From NCBI RefSeq assembly GCF_001639105.2, contig NZ_CP028905.1, positions 22,433 through 86,432 of the forward strand: 64,000 nucleotides of DNA. The letters are read 5' to 3'. Positions 9,171 through 18,132 of this stretch are shown piece by piece. The stretch's first letter is position 1. Every line of letters begins with the position of its first letter. This stretch comes from Azospirillum humicireducens. GTDB lineage: Bacteria > Pseudomonadota > Alphaproteobacteria > Azospirillales > Azospirillaceae. Both the position numbers and the translations under genes were made by a program. Under the pieces are notes generated by a model that was not told the DNA's origin, ran no database searches, and saw only the letters and a list, made by a program, of their open reading frames with translations.

Positions 9171-10177
9171 TCACCGGAGGCTGCGGCTTCCTCGGCAGCA
9201 ACCTCGCCGCCGCCGTTCTGGAGCGTGGCGAGGATCTCTGCGTCTTCGACAATCTGTCCCGCCGGGGCAGCACGCTGAACCTCGACTGGCTACGCGGCCA
9301 GGGCGAGTTCGAATTCCGCCACGGCGACATCCGCAATCCCAACGACGTGCAGCGCGCGGTGGCGGAGCTGCGGCCGGACGTGGTCTTCCATCTGGCGGGG
9401 CAGGTGGCGATGACCACCTCGCTGGCAGATCCGCGTCTGGACTTCGAGGTCAACGCGCTGGGCAGCTTCAACCTGCTGGACGCGGTGCGCCGCTCGGCGC
9501 CGGAGGCTCTCGTCCTCTACAGCTCGACCAACAAGGTCTACGGCGACCTGGAATGGACGCCCTACGAGGAGACGGAGACCCGCTACGTCGCCCCGGCCTT
9601 CCCGAACGGCTTCGACGAGACCGCGCCGCTCGACTTCCATTCGCCCTACGGCACCTCGAAGGGCGCCGCCGACCAGATGATGCTGGACCATCACCGGGTG
9701 TTCGGCCTGCGCACCGTGGTGTTCCGCCATTCCTCCATGTATGGCGGCCGGCAGTTCGCCACCGCCGACCAGGGCTGGGTCGGCTGGTTCTGCGGTCTGG
9801 CTGTCCAGGCCGGGCTCGGCCAGCTGAAGGCTCCCTTCACCATCAGCGGCACCGGCAAGCAGGTCCGCGACGTGCTGCATGCCGAGGACATGAAGACCCT
9901 CTATTTCAGCGCGGTGGAGCGGGCCGACGCGGTGGCGGGCCAGGTGTTCAACATCGGCGGCGGCATGGCCAACAGCCTGTCGCTGCTGGAGCTGTTCCGC
10001 CTGCTGGAGGAGCTGCACGGGGTGGAGATGCGGTTCGAACGGCTGCCGCCGCGCATCAGCGACCAGCGCATCTTCGTCGCCGACATCGCCAAGGCCCGCC
10101 GCCTGCTGGGCTGGGAGCCGAAGGTGGACGCGCGCCGCGGCGTTTCCGACATGCTGGCCTGGATCGCCCAGCAATAG
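9158..10177 (+). CDS. rfbE: CDP-paratose 2-epimerase (CDP-tyvelose epimerase)
   Basis: A 339-residue NAD-dependent epimerase, essentially the length of Salmonella Typhi RfbE. It inverts C2 of CDP-paratose to give CDP-tyvelose. Diagnostic stretches recalled from RfbE are all present: ITGGCGFLGSNL (residues 5-16), FHLAGQVAMTTS (77-88), YSSTNKVYGDLE (121-132), HSPYGTSKGAADQ with Tyr164 and Lys168, and FRHSSMYGGRQFAT followed by DQGWVGWFC. The start is a GTG at 9158 with GGAG seven bases upstream; the codon falls inside the last codons of the previous gene. This is the strongest functional marker in the operon because it commits the pathway to tyvelose. Confidence 0.95.
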   Translation: MRYLITGGCGFLGSNLAAAVLERGEDLCVFDNLSRRGSTLNLDWLRGQGEFEFRHGDIRNPNDVQRAVAELRPDVVFHLAGQVAMTTSLADPRLDFEVNALGSFNLLDAVRRSAPEALVLYSSTNKVYGDLEWTPYEETETRYVAPAFPNGFDETAPLDFHSPYGTSKGAADQMMLDHHRVFGLRTVVFRHSSMYGGRQFATADQGWVGWFCGLAVQAGLGQLKAPFTISGTGKQVRDVLHAEDMKTLYFSAVERADAVAGQVFNIGGGMANSLSLLELFRLLEELHGVEMRFERLPPRISDQRIFVADIAKARRLLGWEPKVDARRGVSDMLAWIAQQ

Positions 10178-10209
10178 ATCGTCCAGCAATAGATCGACAG
10201 AGACCGAGC

Positions 10210-11247
10210 ATGCTGCATTTCTTCTGGACGCCCTACATCTTCCGCCGCGACAGCTACGACAAGTACGAGGCGAACAACGCGGAGATCTGCAAGCATGCGC
10301 GCCGCGTGCTCGGCCGCTTCACCGACGTGCATCTCGACAGCTTCAACGCTTCCCGCGTCACGCGGAACCCGGCGGACATCCTGCTGGGCCACACCAGCTT
10401 CGATTCCGTCGGCGGGCTTGCCGACGACTGGGTGCGCGACAACGCGCTGGAGCTCGGCCAACCGGCCCATCCCAACACCTACCTGATGCTGCCGCTGCTG
10501 CCCGAACCGGTGGAGGAGCACAAGAGCTGGAGCCCCTTCATGGACAGCCAGCTCCAGGGGGCGCGGCTGATCTTCGGCATCTGCGGCGACTATTGGTACG
10601 AGCGCATCCAGGCCCTGCCGGCCGACGACATGCTGGGCCGGGTCAAGGACCGCATCGTTCGCATCGACATGGGCTGCGAAGGCCACCGCTTCGCCCCGCC
10701 GCGCGGCTATTCGCAAGCCAGCATGCGCGGCCTGCTGCACATGAGCGACCTTGCCCCGCACAAGGGCTTCGACCTGCTGCTGAACAGCGTCGCCGGCACC
10801 GGCGCCGTGCTGCATGCAGGCAGCAGCGCGCTGCGCGCCCACCCCTACCAGCGCGTCCGGGTGAACGGGCACGAGTTCGTCTCGCTCGGCTGGGTGGACA
10901 ACACGTCGGCCCAGCAGGACCGCTTCATCAAGGACAACTGCGCCTTCTACATCCACGCCAGCTCGCGCGACGCCCAGGCCACCGCCATCCTGGAGAACTG
11001 CGCCCGCGGTCTGGTGCCGATGGTGACGCCGGAAAGCGGCTTCCGCTCCCCCTACGCCATCGAGCTGACCCAGGACGCCGGGGCCAACCGCGCCATCATC
11101 GCCCGCGCCCTGGCGATGCCGCAGGACGAGTATGAGCGGCGCAGCGCCGGCGTCGTCCGGCAGGTGCTGGAACAGCATTCCTGGGACCGCATCTTCACCG
11201 GCATCTGGGACCGCATCCAGCGGGACATCGCGGTACGGGCGGCGTGA
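10210..11247 (+). CDS. Glycosyltransferase, GT-B-like (family 4/1 type)
   Basis: A 345-residue protein starting at the ATG at 10210, 32 bases after rfbE. The C-terminal half reads like a retaining GT-B enzyme: HMSDLAPHKGFDLLLNSV resembles the donor-site loop with its conserved Lys, and SRDAQATAILENCARGLVPMVTPESGF matches the E-x7-E region where one acidic residue binds the nucleotide sugar. The N-terminal half, MLHFFWTPYIFRRDSYDKYE, has no motif I recognise. As the last gene of the CDP-tyvelose operon it is a candidate tyvelosyl (dideoxyhexosyl) transferase; that is inference from position. An open frame extends upstream to 9046 but only reads rfbE out of frame. Confidence 0.75.
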   Translation: MLHFFWTPYIFRRDSYDKYEANNAEICKHARRVLGRFTDVHLDSFNASRVTRNPADILLGHTSFDSVGGLADDWVRDNALELGQPAHPNTYLMLPLLPEPVEEHKSWSPFMDSQLQGARLIFGICGDYWYERIQALPADDMLGRVKDRIVRIDMGCEGHRFAPPRGYSQASMRGLLHMSDLAPHKGFDLLLNSVAGTGAVLHAGSSALRAHPYQRVRVNGHEFVSLGWVDNTSAQQDRFIKDNCAFYIHASSRDAQATAILENCARGLVPMVTPESGFRSPYAIELTQDAGANRAIIARALAMPQDEYERRSAGVVRQVLEQHSWDRIFTGIWDRIQRDIAVRAA

Positions 11248-11262
11248 CGGTTCAATGGCTTG

Positions 11263-11293
11263 CCTGCTGCACCCGAATCAGGAGTGCAGCAGG
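11263..11293. terminator. Hairpin between convergent genes
   Basis: A perfect 10-bp inverted repeat, CCTGCTGCAC (11263-11272) and GTGCAGCAGG (11284-11293), separated by 11 bases. It lies between the stop of the plus-strand glycosyltransferase (11247) and the final codons of the convergent AT-rich glycosyltransferase gene, whose stop is inside the loop. There is no T-run on either side, so it would be a factor-assisted or bidirectional terminator at best. Confidence 0.4.
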
Positions 11294-12132
11294 AAGCGAA
11301 ATCGGTGCGGCCAGTCCGAAAATGCCGTCCCATCATACCCAAGAGACGTTGACAGGCTGGCGAAATGCATAATTCCAAGGAATATCCTGCCTTTGTTGGT
11401 CCATGACCAGGATTTGTTTTCCGGGGCGTAGTAAGCAAATCTCGGAGATGGTATGAATTCTCCCCAGATACCGTTCATGACACTCAGATACATCGGAGCC
11501 GCATAGGCATGCAATGTCCCAGCATAGCTGGCGATCTCCGGAAGTTTGAGCAGCTTTGCTTGATAAGCGATGCCACAAAATCTGGGGAAAGATATCAAGT
11601 ACGAGGATGTCATGGAGTCTATTCTCACCATCTCCCGATCCCTCTGAGGGAACTGCGCACTCTCCCTCATGATAGAATGTCTTTCTATGCCGTTTGTCGA
11701 GTATTCGGCATGCTCAAATAGAGCAAAACTCGCCCCTCTTCCTTTGGATTTTGCCAGTTCTTCCGAGAAATCACTAAGGCGTTTTCCGTCGACGGTTTGG
11801 AAATTAAGAATGATATCGTCATCGGCGAGCGGAACGATCCAGTTATCGTCCTCCATATCTTTTGCGAATTCGCAAAGAGACAGGAAGTTTCTGTCAAAGT
11901 CCTGACTCGGCGGAACCTGAATATGATCGAAATTGATTTGAAGATTTTCTTCCAATTCATCGCGAGGAATTGGAGAGATCACCACGATTTTGTATAGGGA
12001 AAGGTTCATATATCTCAGATTTTTTCTGAACATTTCAACGTGGCTATTTATGAATATCGCAACTGTCGTTTGGCGGCTTATTGGGTTTTTATTGATATTC
12101 ACCAGAAGATCTCCAGAAATCAATTTGATCAT
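11278..12132 (-). CDS. GT2-like glycosyltransferase in an AT-rich island
   Basis: A 284-residue protein with a degenerate GT-A fold. The stretch WIVPLADDDIILN (near residues 97-109) carries the acidic DDD cluster expected at a divalent-cation and nucleotide-sugar site. The C-terminal part is aromatic-rich (YYAPENKSWSWTNK). It overlaps the preceding gene by four bases (ATGA at 12129-12132), so the two are made together. Base composition is strikingly lower in GC than almost everything around it, with many ATA, AAT and TTT codons, which suggests acquisition from a different genome. The family call is moderate: no clear N-terminal nucleotide-binding motif is visible. Confidence 0.65.
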   Translation of the reverse strand: MIKLISGDLLVNINKNPISRQTTVAIFINSHVEMFRKNLRYMNLSLYKIVVISPIPRDELEENLQINFDHIQVPPSQDFDRNFLSLCEFAKDMEDDNWIVPLADDDIILNFQTVDGKRLSDFSEELAKSKGRGASFALFEHAEYSTNGIERHSIMRESAQFPQRDREMVRIDSMTSSYLISFPRFCGIAYQAKLLKLPEIASYAGTLHAYAAPMYLSVMNGIWGEFIPSPRFAYYAPENKSWSWTNKGRIFLGIMHFASLSTSLGYDGTAFSDWPHRFRFLLHS

Positions 12133-13025
12133 TCAAAGAAAAATTTTTCGAGCAAGCGAAGTTCTTTCAGCAGATTCCTTTTGTCTCCAAAATAATAATT
12201 AAAGTATAAATTTTCATAGTTGGGCCAGAGTTCCTTGATCGCTTCGTCGTATTCGGGAGCAAATTCCGAAAGAAGTCGGCGTATTCCTATGAGGACGTGA
12301 TCGTTCTTCCCGCTCCAAGTTTTTGTGTTTTCATTTTTATTGATAAAGAAAAGAGGGTCACGGGTGATGCCGACGCGGGCAGGGCTTATCTCGCGTGCCT
12401 TTCTCGCGAGTGCATTGAGGACAAACCCGATATAGGCATGGTGCGTTCCGATATGTGATTTCGTGTCCATGAAATCAATCAAAGATCTCTTGACGATAAA
12501 GCATCCAAATGACGGAACTTCTTGAAGTATGGACCGGAACAAATTTGAAAGATTTGAAATAATTCCATAGTTTCCGTTGCATGCAACTTTATATTGAGGT
12601 TGAGAAATAAGATTGAAATCATCTGCACCTAATGCATTATATGCAGAATAATTAGCAAATATGACATCGGGGTCGATTTCATCGATTATTTTTCTAACTG
12701 TGCCTAGCGATTCTGGTGCGATGATGTCGTCATCTGCGCACCACCAAATGTAGTCGCTGTTGGTATCTTCTTTTTCGACAGCGAGGGCGAGGCTTCTGTC
12801 GAAGCCGACATTCTCAGGCCACCGGTAATAGGATAGGTTTTTCCTCTTGTAGACCTGATCCCAAACGATATTTTCGGTATTATCCATGGAATGGTTATCA
12901 AAAATCCGAACATTGACGTTCGGCGCCGAAATAATTTTTTCGTTGCGGGAAAAAAAATCCTGCAGATAAGAGGCACGATTGTATGTGGTTATTCTGATGC
13001 CGATGCGGCTGGATGTGTCCATCAT
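12129..13025 (-). CDS. Family 2 glycosyltransferase in an AT-rich island
   Basis: A 298-residue GT-A enzyme. The N-terminal nucleotide-binding strand IGIRITTYNRASYLQDFF (residues 8-25) and VRIFDNHSMDNTENIV are classic GT2 features, and YIWWCADDDIIAPESL near residues 92-107 carries the DDD metal/donor site. A well-placed AAGG ribosome site precedes the ATG at 13025. Together with its downstream partner it forms a two-gene AT-rich block between GC-rich genes, a common sign of horizontally acquired O-antigen genes. Donor and acceptor sugars cannot be read from the sequence. Confidence 0.85.
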   Translation of the reverse strand: MMDTSSRIGIRITTYNRASYLQDFFSRNEKIISAPNVNVRIFDNHSMDNTENIVWDQVYKRKNLSYYRWPENVGFDRSLALAVEKEDTNSDYIWWCADDDIIAPESLGTVRKIIDEIDPDVIFANYSAYNALGADDFNLISQPQYKVACNGNYGIISNLSNLFRSILQEVPSFGCFIVKRSLIDFMDTKSHIGTHHAYIGFVLNALARKAREISPARVGITRDPLFFINKNENTKTWSGKNDHVLIGIRRLLSEFAPEYDEAIKELWPNYENLYFNYYFGDKRNLLKELRLLEKFFFE

Positions 13026-13096
13026 ATAGAGACCTTGAGATCTGTGAAGATTCCGAGATTCGGCAAAGAGCTGACGCTATGGCTGGCCGCACTCGC

Positions 13097-13990
13097 TCAA
13101 CAGGCCGGCTTCACCCCATAAGCCCGCAAATGCTCTTCATAGGGGATGACCCGGCGGGCGACTCGCACCTCCTGCCGCCACAGGGCGGCGGCGGCCAACC
13201 GGGGGGCGGTGGGGGCCATCGGCGATCTCATGAACCACATCAGCGCATGATGGTAGCAGGCGTAGAAGCGCCCGCTGGCGACGAGGTCGGAGGTGATGCC
13301 GCCGCGCCGGAAGGTGACCAGCGGCTCGGTGACATAGGCGACCCAGGGGTAGCGGCTGGCGGCGGTCAGGTAGATCAGGCAGTCGGGGCCGGCGCCGTGC
13401 GCCTCGAAATCGGCGGCCGAACTGCCCGCCGGGCCGGGACCCAGGTCGCTGACGATGCCGTCGCGCAGGTCGGCGGTGCGGAACAGGGCGGCGCAGGGCG
13501 ATACCGGCAGGTTGCCGAAGTTCGACAGATATTCGAAGACGAAGGTGTCGGACGGGAAGGTGTCGACGAAATACTGGTGGATGGTGCCGTGCGGCTCCCC
13601 GGCCTCGTCCACCAGCTTCGCCGGGGTGAAGACGAAGGCGATCCGGTCCTGCAGGCGCGGCAGGGTGCGTTCCAGATAGGCCGGCTCCAGCCGGTCGTCG
13701 GAAAACAGGATCTTGGCGACGGGCGCCCGCGCCTCGGCGACGCAGCGGCGCCAGTTGTTGACCGGGCCGATGTTGGCGTCGTTGCGGAACAGGCGCAGCC
13801 GTCCGTCCTCCGCCGCCAGCCGCTGGCAGATCGTCCAGGTGCCGTCGGTGCTGGCGTTGTCCACCACCACCACCTCGATGTCGCGCACCGTCTGGGCGAG
13901 AGCCGAGCGGATCGTCTCCTCGATCTCGCGCTCGCGGTTGTAGGCCGGGATCAGGATGCTGACGAGAGGGGAAGGCATCGTGCCGCTCAT
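13097..13990 (-). CDS. Family 2 glycosyltransferase
   Basis: A 297-residue protein with LVSILIPAYNREREIEETIRSAL (residues 9-31) and VVVVDNASTDGTW, the GT2 nucleotide-binding elements, then KILFSDDRLEPAYL as the DxD-like site. The start at 13990 is chosen because it overlaps the upstream glycosyltransferase stop as ATGA (13987-13990); the open frame extends further upstream only as a shadow. The normal GC-rich codon use contrasts with the two AT-rich genes immediately downstream. It presumably adds one sugar to the surface polysaccharide. Confidence 0.85.
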   Translation of the reverse strand: MSGTMPSPLVSILIPAYNREREIEETIRSALAQTVRDIEVVVVDNASTDGTWTICQRLAAEDGRLRLFRNDANIGPVNNWRRCVAEARAPVAKILFSDDRLEPAYLERTLPRLQDRIAFVFTPAKLVDEAGEPHGTIHQYFVDTFPSDTFVFEYLSNFGNLPVSPCAALFRTADLRDGIVSDLGPGPAGSSAADFEAHGAGPDCLIYLTAASRYPWVAYVTEPLVTFRRGGITSDLVASGRFYACYHHALMWFMRSPMAPTAPRLAAAALWRQEVRVARRVIPYEEHLRAYGVKPAC

Positions 13991-14964
13991 GCCTGCACCG
14001 CCTGACGCCGGTTGCGTTCCTGGATGTAGGCGTTGAAGTCGGCCACCGTGATCAGCGGGAAATTGCCGATATACTGGACCGCCGCCTGCCCGATCTGCTC
14101 GACCAGGAAGGTGAAGACCGCCAGTTCGACCTGCCGGTCGATCCTCGTCAGCTCCGCCCCGCGCCTTGCGCGCAGCGTGGTGTAGATGCGGTTCAGCTGG
14201 GCGGCGCGCACTTCGGGCGACTTGCGGTAATTGGTCACCGCGCCGTTGCCGGTCTGGATTTCCCAATTGTGCTCGCCGTCGCGGATGGTGATGAGCGGAT
14301 CGAACAGATAACCCAGCCGCTGGCCCGACAGGCCGAGATACCAGTGGGCGTATTCCTCCGACCCGCATTCCCAGGATTCCACCATCGGCGCCAGGAACTG
14401 GGCGGTGCGGTAGAGGCCGGTCAGGGTGTTGACGAACAGCGGCGGCGACGGCGGGACGTGCAGCGACACCGGGTTCAGGTAATAGCCGTCGATCACCGCC
14501 TCCATCCCCGGCCGCAGCGTCGTGTGGAAGGGCTGCGGGTGCGGGCGCCCGTCCATCAGGATGTGGTGGGCGTTGGAGAAGCAGGCGTTGACCTCCGGCA
14601 CCCGGCGCAGGAAATCGACCTTGCGGCGCAAATTGTCGGCATCCCAGAAATCGTCGTCGGCGGTGAAGGTGAAGAACTCGCCGGTGATGAAGCTGAAGGC
14701 ACGGCGCGCGTTGCCGTCCATCCCCAGGTTGGTCTCGTTCTTGTGATAGCGGACGCGCGGATCGGCATAGCGGCCGGCGACGAGGCCGCGCGTTTCGTCA
14801 TTGTCCGAATTGTCGGTGATGATGACTTCGTAATTGCCGTAGGTCTGGGCGAAGACCGTGTCCAGCAACTCGCGCAGCAGGGCCGGGCGGTTGCGGGTCG
14901 GAATGCAGATCGAGACCCTGTCTTTTACGCGCTGTTCCATGACGTCTTTCTCTGCCGCGTCCAT
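13987..14964 (-). CDS. Family 2 glycosyltransferase
   Basis: A 325-residue protein from the ATG at 14964. Alternative in-frame ATGs lie at 15009 and 14940; the choice is uncertain but the conserved domain begins at VSICIPTRNRPALLRELL just after all three. IITDNSDNDETR and FFTFTADDDFWDADNLRRK give the GT2 nucleotide and metal-binding sites. The downstream glycosyltransferase overlaps its stop by four bases, so the two are translationally coupled. Upstream, about 100 bases separate it from the TPR-methyltransferase gene that reads the same way. Confidence 0.83.
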   Translation of the reverse strand: MDAAEKDVMEQRVKDRVSICIPTRNRPALLRELLDTVFAQTYGNYEVIITDNSDNDETRGLVAGRYADPRVRYHKNETNLGMDGNARRAFSFITGEFFTFTADDDFWDADNLRRKVDFLRRVPEVNACFSNAHHILMDGRPHPQPFHTTLRPGMEAVIDGYYLNPVSLHVPPSPPLFVNTLTGLYRTAQFLAPMVESWECGSEEYAHWYLGLSGQRLGYLFDPLITIRDGEHNWEIQTGNGAVTNYRKSPEVRAAQLNRIYTTLRARRGAELTRIDRQVELAVFTFLVEQIGQAAVQYIGNFPLITVADFNAYIQERNRRQAVQA

Positions 14965-15064
14965 CTTCGCCGCGTCTTTTCCGGGCGGCGAAGCGATATC
15001 ACCCCGCAACCGGCAGGGTCAACCGGACCCCGCCCTCAGGGCCCGCTCCCTCACGCCCGCTTTC

Positions 15065-18000
15065 TCATGCCCGCACCCGCACCCAGGCCTGGTACAGCCC
15101 GCCGAAGATCATCGGATGCTCGGCCTCCAGCCGGTCCCAGCGGGCGAGCGAGGTCATCGCCGGATCCTCGGGGAAGCGTTTGCGGTAGAGCGCCGCCACG
15201 GCGGGATCGGCCAGCCGGAAGCCCAGGAACTCCAGGCCCAGCGTCTCGAGCGCACCGGCCAGCCAGGGCAGGGTGACGTGCAGCTCGTGGACATGCATCA
15301 GCAGGTCGCGGCAGGCGCTGGTGCCGTAGAAGTCCGGGGACCGGGCGACGGCGCGCGCCGGATGGCCGTCCGGCAGGGCCAGGATGTCGCGGCGGACATG
15401 GCGGATGCCGTCCAGGGTCGGCGGGTGGCCGCGCTCAGCGATGAAGGCGCGGGCGGCCTGGATCGGCCGGCGGGCGGCGGCGCTGTAGAACCCCACCTCC
15501 ATCACGCCATGCGGGCGCAGCAGCCCGCGCAGCACGCGCAGGCCCGCCATCGGGTCTTCCATGTGGTGCAGCACGCCGACGCTGTGCACCACGTCGAAGC
15601 GGCGGCCCAGCGTCCCCAGCTCCAAGAGGTCGGCCTGGGCGAACTCGACATTGTTCAGGCCCAGCCGCCGGCTCTGCCGCGTGGCGTAGGCGAGGCTGCG
15701 GCGGCTGAGGTCGACCGCCAGCACCTTTGCGTTCTTCAAGGTTGAGGCCGCCCACACCGCCTCGCGCCCGGTGCCGCAGCCGGCGACCAGCACCTCCGGC
15801 GCCTCCCAGCCCGGCGCGTCCCAGGCGGGGGAGGCGGGCAGGGCGGCATGCGGGAACAGGGTGTGCAGAAAACGGGACAGCGGCACCGGCTCCGGCAGCA
15901 GGCCGGTGGTCATCCAGCGCGGATAGGGGTTCTCTTCATACTGGGCGCGCACGCCGACCGACACCGGGTGGCTGATCGGGGTCAGCTCCGGCAGCTCCCC
16001 CTGGATCGCCGCTTCGGCCAGCGGTTCGGCGACCTGCCGGTTCAGCAGCCGGGCGATCTCCTCGGGCCAGGACATGGATTGCAGGGCGGCCGCCCGTTCC
16101 CAGCGGTAGAGCGGCCGGTAGGCGCCGAGCAGCGCGACCAGCACCGCCGGCGGCTGTTCGCCGCCCGCCAGCACCGCTTCCGCCGCGCGGAGCAGCACCG
16201 CCAGGACCTGGAACTCGCCGTCGGTCTCGGCGAAGACATATTCGTTGAGGAAGCACTGCTCGGCGATGGCGGCGCACAGGGTGCGCCAGGCCGGCCGGTC
16301 GGGCAGGCCGGGTCCGGTCAGCGCCAGCAGCAGAACCCGGCGCAACCGGGTCAGCGCCCGTTCCAGGGTGGGATCGCAGACCGCTGCTGTGCGCAGATGG
16401 GCCAGCAGCAGCGCATCCTCCGCCAGGCCGGCGAGCGAGCCGTCGGCCAGCAGGGCCCGGCTGACGTCGTCCAGGGCGGGACCGGACTCCTCCGGCAGGG
16501 CGGCGAGATGGGCGAAGACGGGCGAGCCCGTCAGCACGCCGGCGATGGCGCGCGACAGTCCGGCGCCCTCCACCTCCGGTCGGCCGAGCGCGGCCAGCAG
16601 GTCGGCGCGCAGGCCCTGGTCCGCTCCACCGGGCTGTCCCGGCAGGTCAGCGTCGCGCAGCGTCTCGGCGAAGGCGATCCAGTTGCGCGGTACGTCGGGG
16701 GCAAGGCGGATCGCCTTGCGCACATAGGGCAGAGCCTGGTCGCGCCAGCCGCCTTGCAGGAACAGGGCTGCGATGTCGAAGCACAGTTCCGCGTCCTCCG
16801 GCGCGGTGCGGGCGATGCCGAAGGCTTCCGCCTCGGCCTCGGCCGTGCGGCCGGCGGCGACCAGCAGCGACAGCAGGGCGCGGCGCAGCGGCAGGGGAAG
16901 CGGCTGGTTGGCCGGCCGCCCGGCGGTGGCGCGGCGCAGCTCCTCGATGGCGGCGTCGGGGTTGCCGGTTTCCTGGTGCAGGCGGGCGAGGTTGTTGTGG
17001 ACCTCAGGCAGGTCGGGGGACAGGCGCAGCGCCTCGCGGTAGGCGTCCAGCGCCCCGGCGGTGTCGCCGCTGCTCTGCAGGGCGGCGCCCAGATTGGCCA
17101 GCAGCGGTGTCCGGTTGGGGTCGTCCGGGTTGGCGATGCGGGCCAGCCCGTCGCGGCAGACGCCGGCCGCCTCCTCCCAATGGCCGGCGACGCGCAGGCT
17201 GTCGGCCAACCGCAGCCGGGCGTCGAGATGGCCGGGATCGACCGCCAGCACCCGGTGGAAGGCGGCGATGGCCGATTCAGGCTGGCCGGCGCGATGGTGC
17301 AGGGTGCCGATCAGATGCAGCGTTCCCGCCAGCCGCGGACGCAGCGCCACCGCCTGCTCCGCCTGCTCCAGCGCCTCCTCGTCACGGCCCAGCCGGGCCA
17401 GCAGCGAGGCATGGTTGCCCAGGATCTCCGGCAGGATCGGCCGGTGGGAGAGCGCCCGGCGGAACAGCGCCTCGGCCTCATCGGGGCGTCCCTCCAGCAT
17501 GCGGACCAGCGCCAGGGTGCCCAGCGTCTCGGCCTGCGCCTGACGCAGCGACCGGGTCGGCTGGGCGGCCCCGTCGGCAAGGCGCAGGGCCGCGTCGCAG
17601 GCCGCCGCCGCTTCGGCCAGCTGGCCGAGGCGCAGCCGGGCAAGCGCCTGGGCGCGGTGGGCCTGGGTTGCGGCCTGGATCGCAGCCGTCTCGTCAGCCG
17701 CGCCGTTCCCCGTCCGCCGCAGCGCCTCGGCAGCCGCGGCATAGCCGTCGTCGGAACGGCCGGCGGCGATGAACGCCAGGGCCAGCACGCTCCAGCCCTC
17801 CGCCCGGTCCGGCTGCGACCGGACCGCCGCCTCCGCCCAGGCCACGCTGTCGGCCGGCCGGGCCAGGATGCGGGCGGCTTCGGCCAGCGACAGCAGCCCG
17901 TCCGCATCCCGAGGGGGGGCGGCGCACAGATCGCGGTAGGGAGCCTCCGCCTCCTCCGGCCGGCCGGCCCGGCACAGCTCCAAGAGCTTCGACAGGCGCT

Positions 18001-18091
18001 GTTCCATGACCTGTTGGTCCAAGGCCTGCCGTTCCGGGGCGCCCTGGCCGGGTGGAAGGCTGGTGGTCTCGGTTGCGGTGTCGGTGGTCAT
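15065..18091 (-). CDS. TPR-repeat protein fused to a SAM-dependent methyltransferase
   Basis: A 1,008-residue two-part protein. Roughly residues 30-430 form tetratricopeptide repeats (helical Ala/Leu-rich units such as GTLHLIGTLHHRAGQPESAIAAFHRVLAVDPGH split over two repeats). A helical linker follows. A class I methyltransferase occupies about residues 720-900, with VLVAGCGTGREAVWAA (motif I), VLAVDLS (motif II) and FDVVHSVGVLHHMEDP (motif IV). The TPR array probably docks a protein or large acceptor, as in TPR-guided protein glycosylation and methylation systems. The start at 18091 has an AAGGG site about nine bases upstream. It follows the TPR-GT9 gene by 41 bases, so the two are likely co-transcribed. 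The substrate is unknown. Confidence 0.85.
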   Translation of the reverse strand: MTTDTATETTSLPPGQGAPERQALDQQVMEQRLSKLLELCRAGRPEEAEAPYRDLCAAPPRDADGLLSLAEAARILARPADSVAWAEAAVRSQPDRAEGWSVLALAFIAAGRSDDGYAAAAEALRRTGNGAADETAAIQAATQAHRAQALARLRLGQLAEAAAACDAALRLADGAAQPTRSLRQAQAETLGTLALVRMLEGRPDEAEALFRRALSHRPILPEILGNHASLLARLGRDEEALEQAEQAVALRPRLAGTLHLIGTLHHRAGQPESAIAAFHRVLAVDPGHLDARLRLADSLRVAGHWEEAAGVCRDGLARIANPDDPNRTPLLANLGAALQSSGDTAGALDAYREALRLSPDLPEVHNNLARLHQETGNPDAAIEELRRATAGRPANQPLPLPLRRALLSLLVAAGRTAEAEAEAFGIARTAPEDAELCFDIAALFLQGGWRDQALPYVRKAIRLAPDVPRNWIAFAETLRDADLPGQPGGADQGLRADLLAALGRPEVEGAGLSRAIAGVLTGSPVFAHLAALPEESGPALDDVSRALLADGSLAGLAEDALLLAHLRTAAVCDPTLERALTRLRRVLLLALTGPGLPDRPAWRTLCAAIAEQCFLNEYVFAETDGEFQVLAVLLRAAEAVLAGGEQPPAVLVALLGAYRPLYRWERAAALQSMSWPEEIARLLNRQVAEPLAEAAIQGELPELTPISHPVSVGVRAQYEENPYPRWMTTGLLPEPVPLSRFLHTLFPHAALPASPAWDAPGWEAPEVLVAGCGTGREAVWAASTLKNAKVLAVDLSRRSLAYATRQSRRLGLNNVEFAQADLLELGTLGRRFDVVHSVGVLHHMEDPMAGLRVLRGLLRPHGVMEVGFYSAAARRPIQAARAFIAERGHPPTLDGIRHVRRDILALPDGHPARAVARSPDFYGTSACRDLLMHVHELHVTLPWLAGALETLGLEFLGFRLADPAVAALYRKRFPEDPAMTSLARWDRLEAEHPMIFGGLYQAWVRVRA

Positions 18092-18132
18092 GGAGCGGAA
18101 CCCTTGGGTTGGAGGGGGAAGGCTGCCGGACC

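Noticed and set aside
9046..10209. Extended N-terminus of the glycosyltransferase at 10.2-11.2 kb
   Set aside because: This part only reads rfbE in the wrong frame. The real start is the ATG at 10210.
11248..13096. Transposon as carrier of the AT-rich island
   Set aside because: No transposase, terminal inverted repeats or target duplications were seen at its edges.
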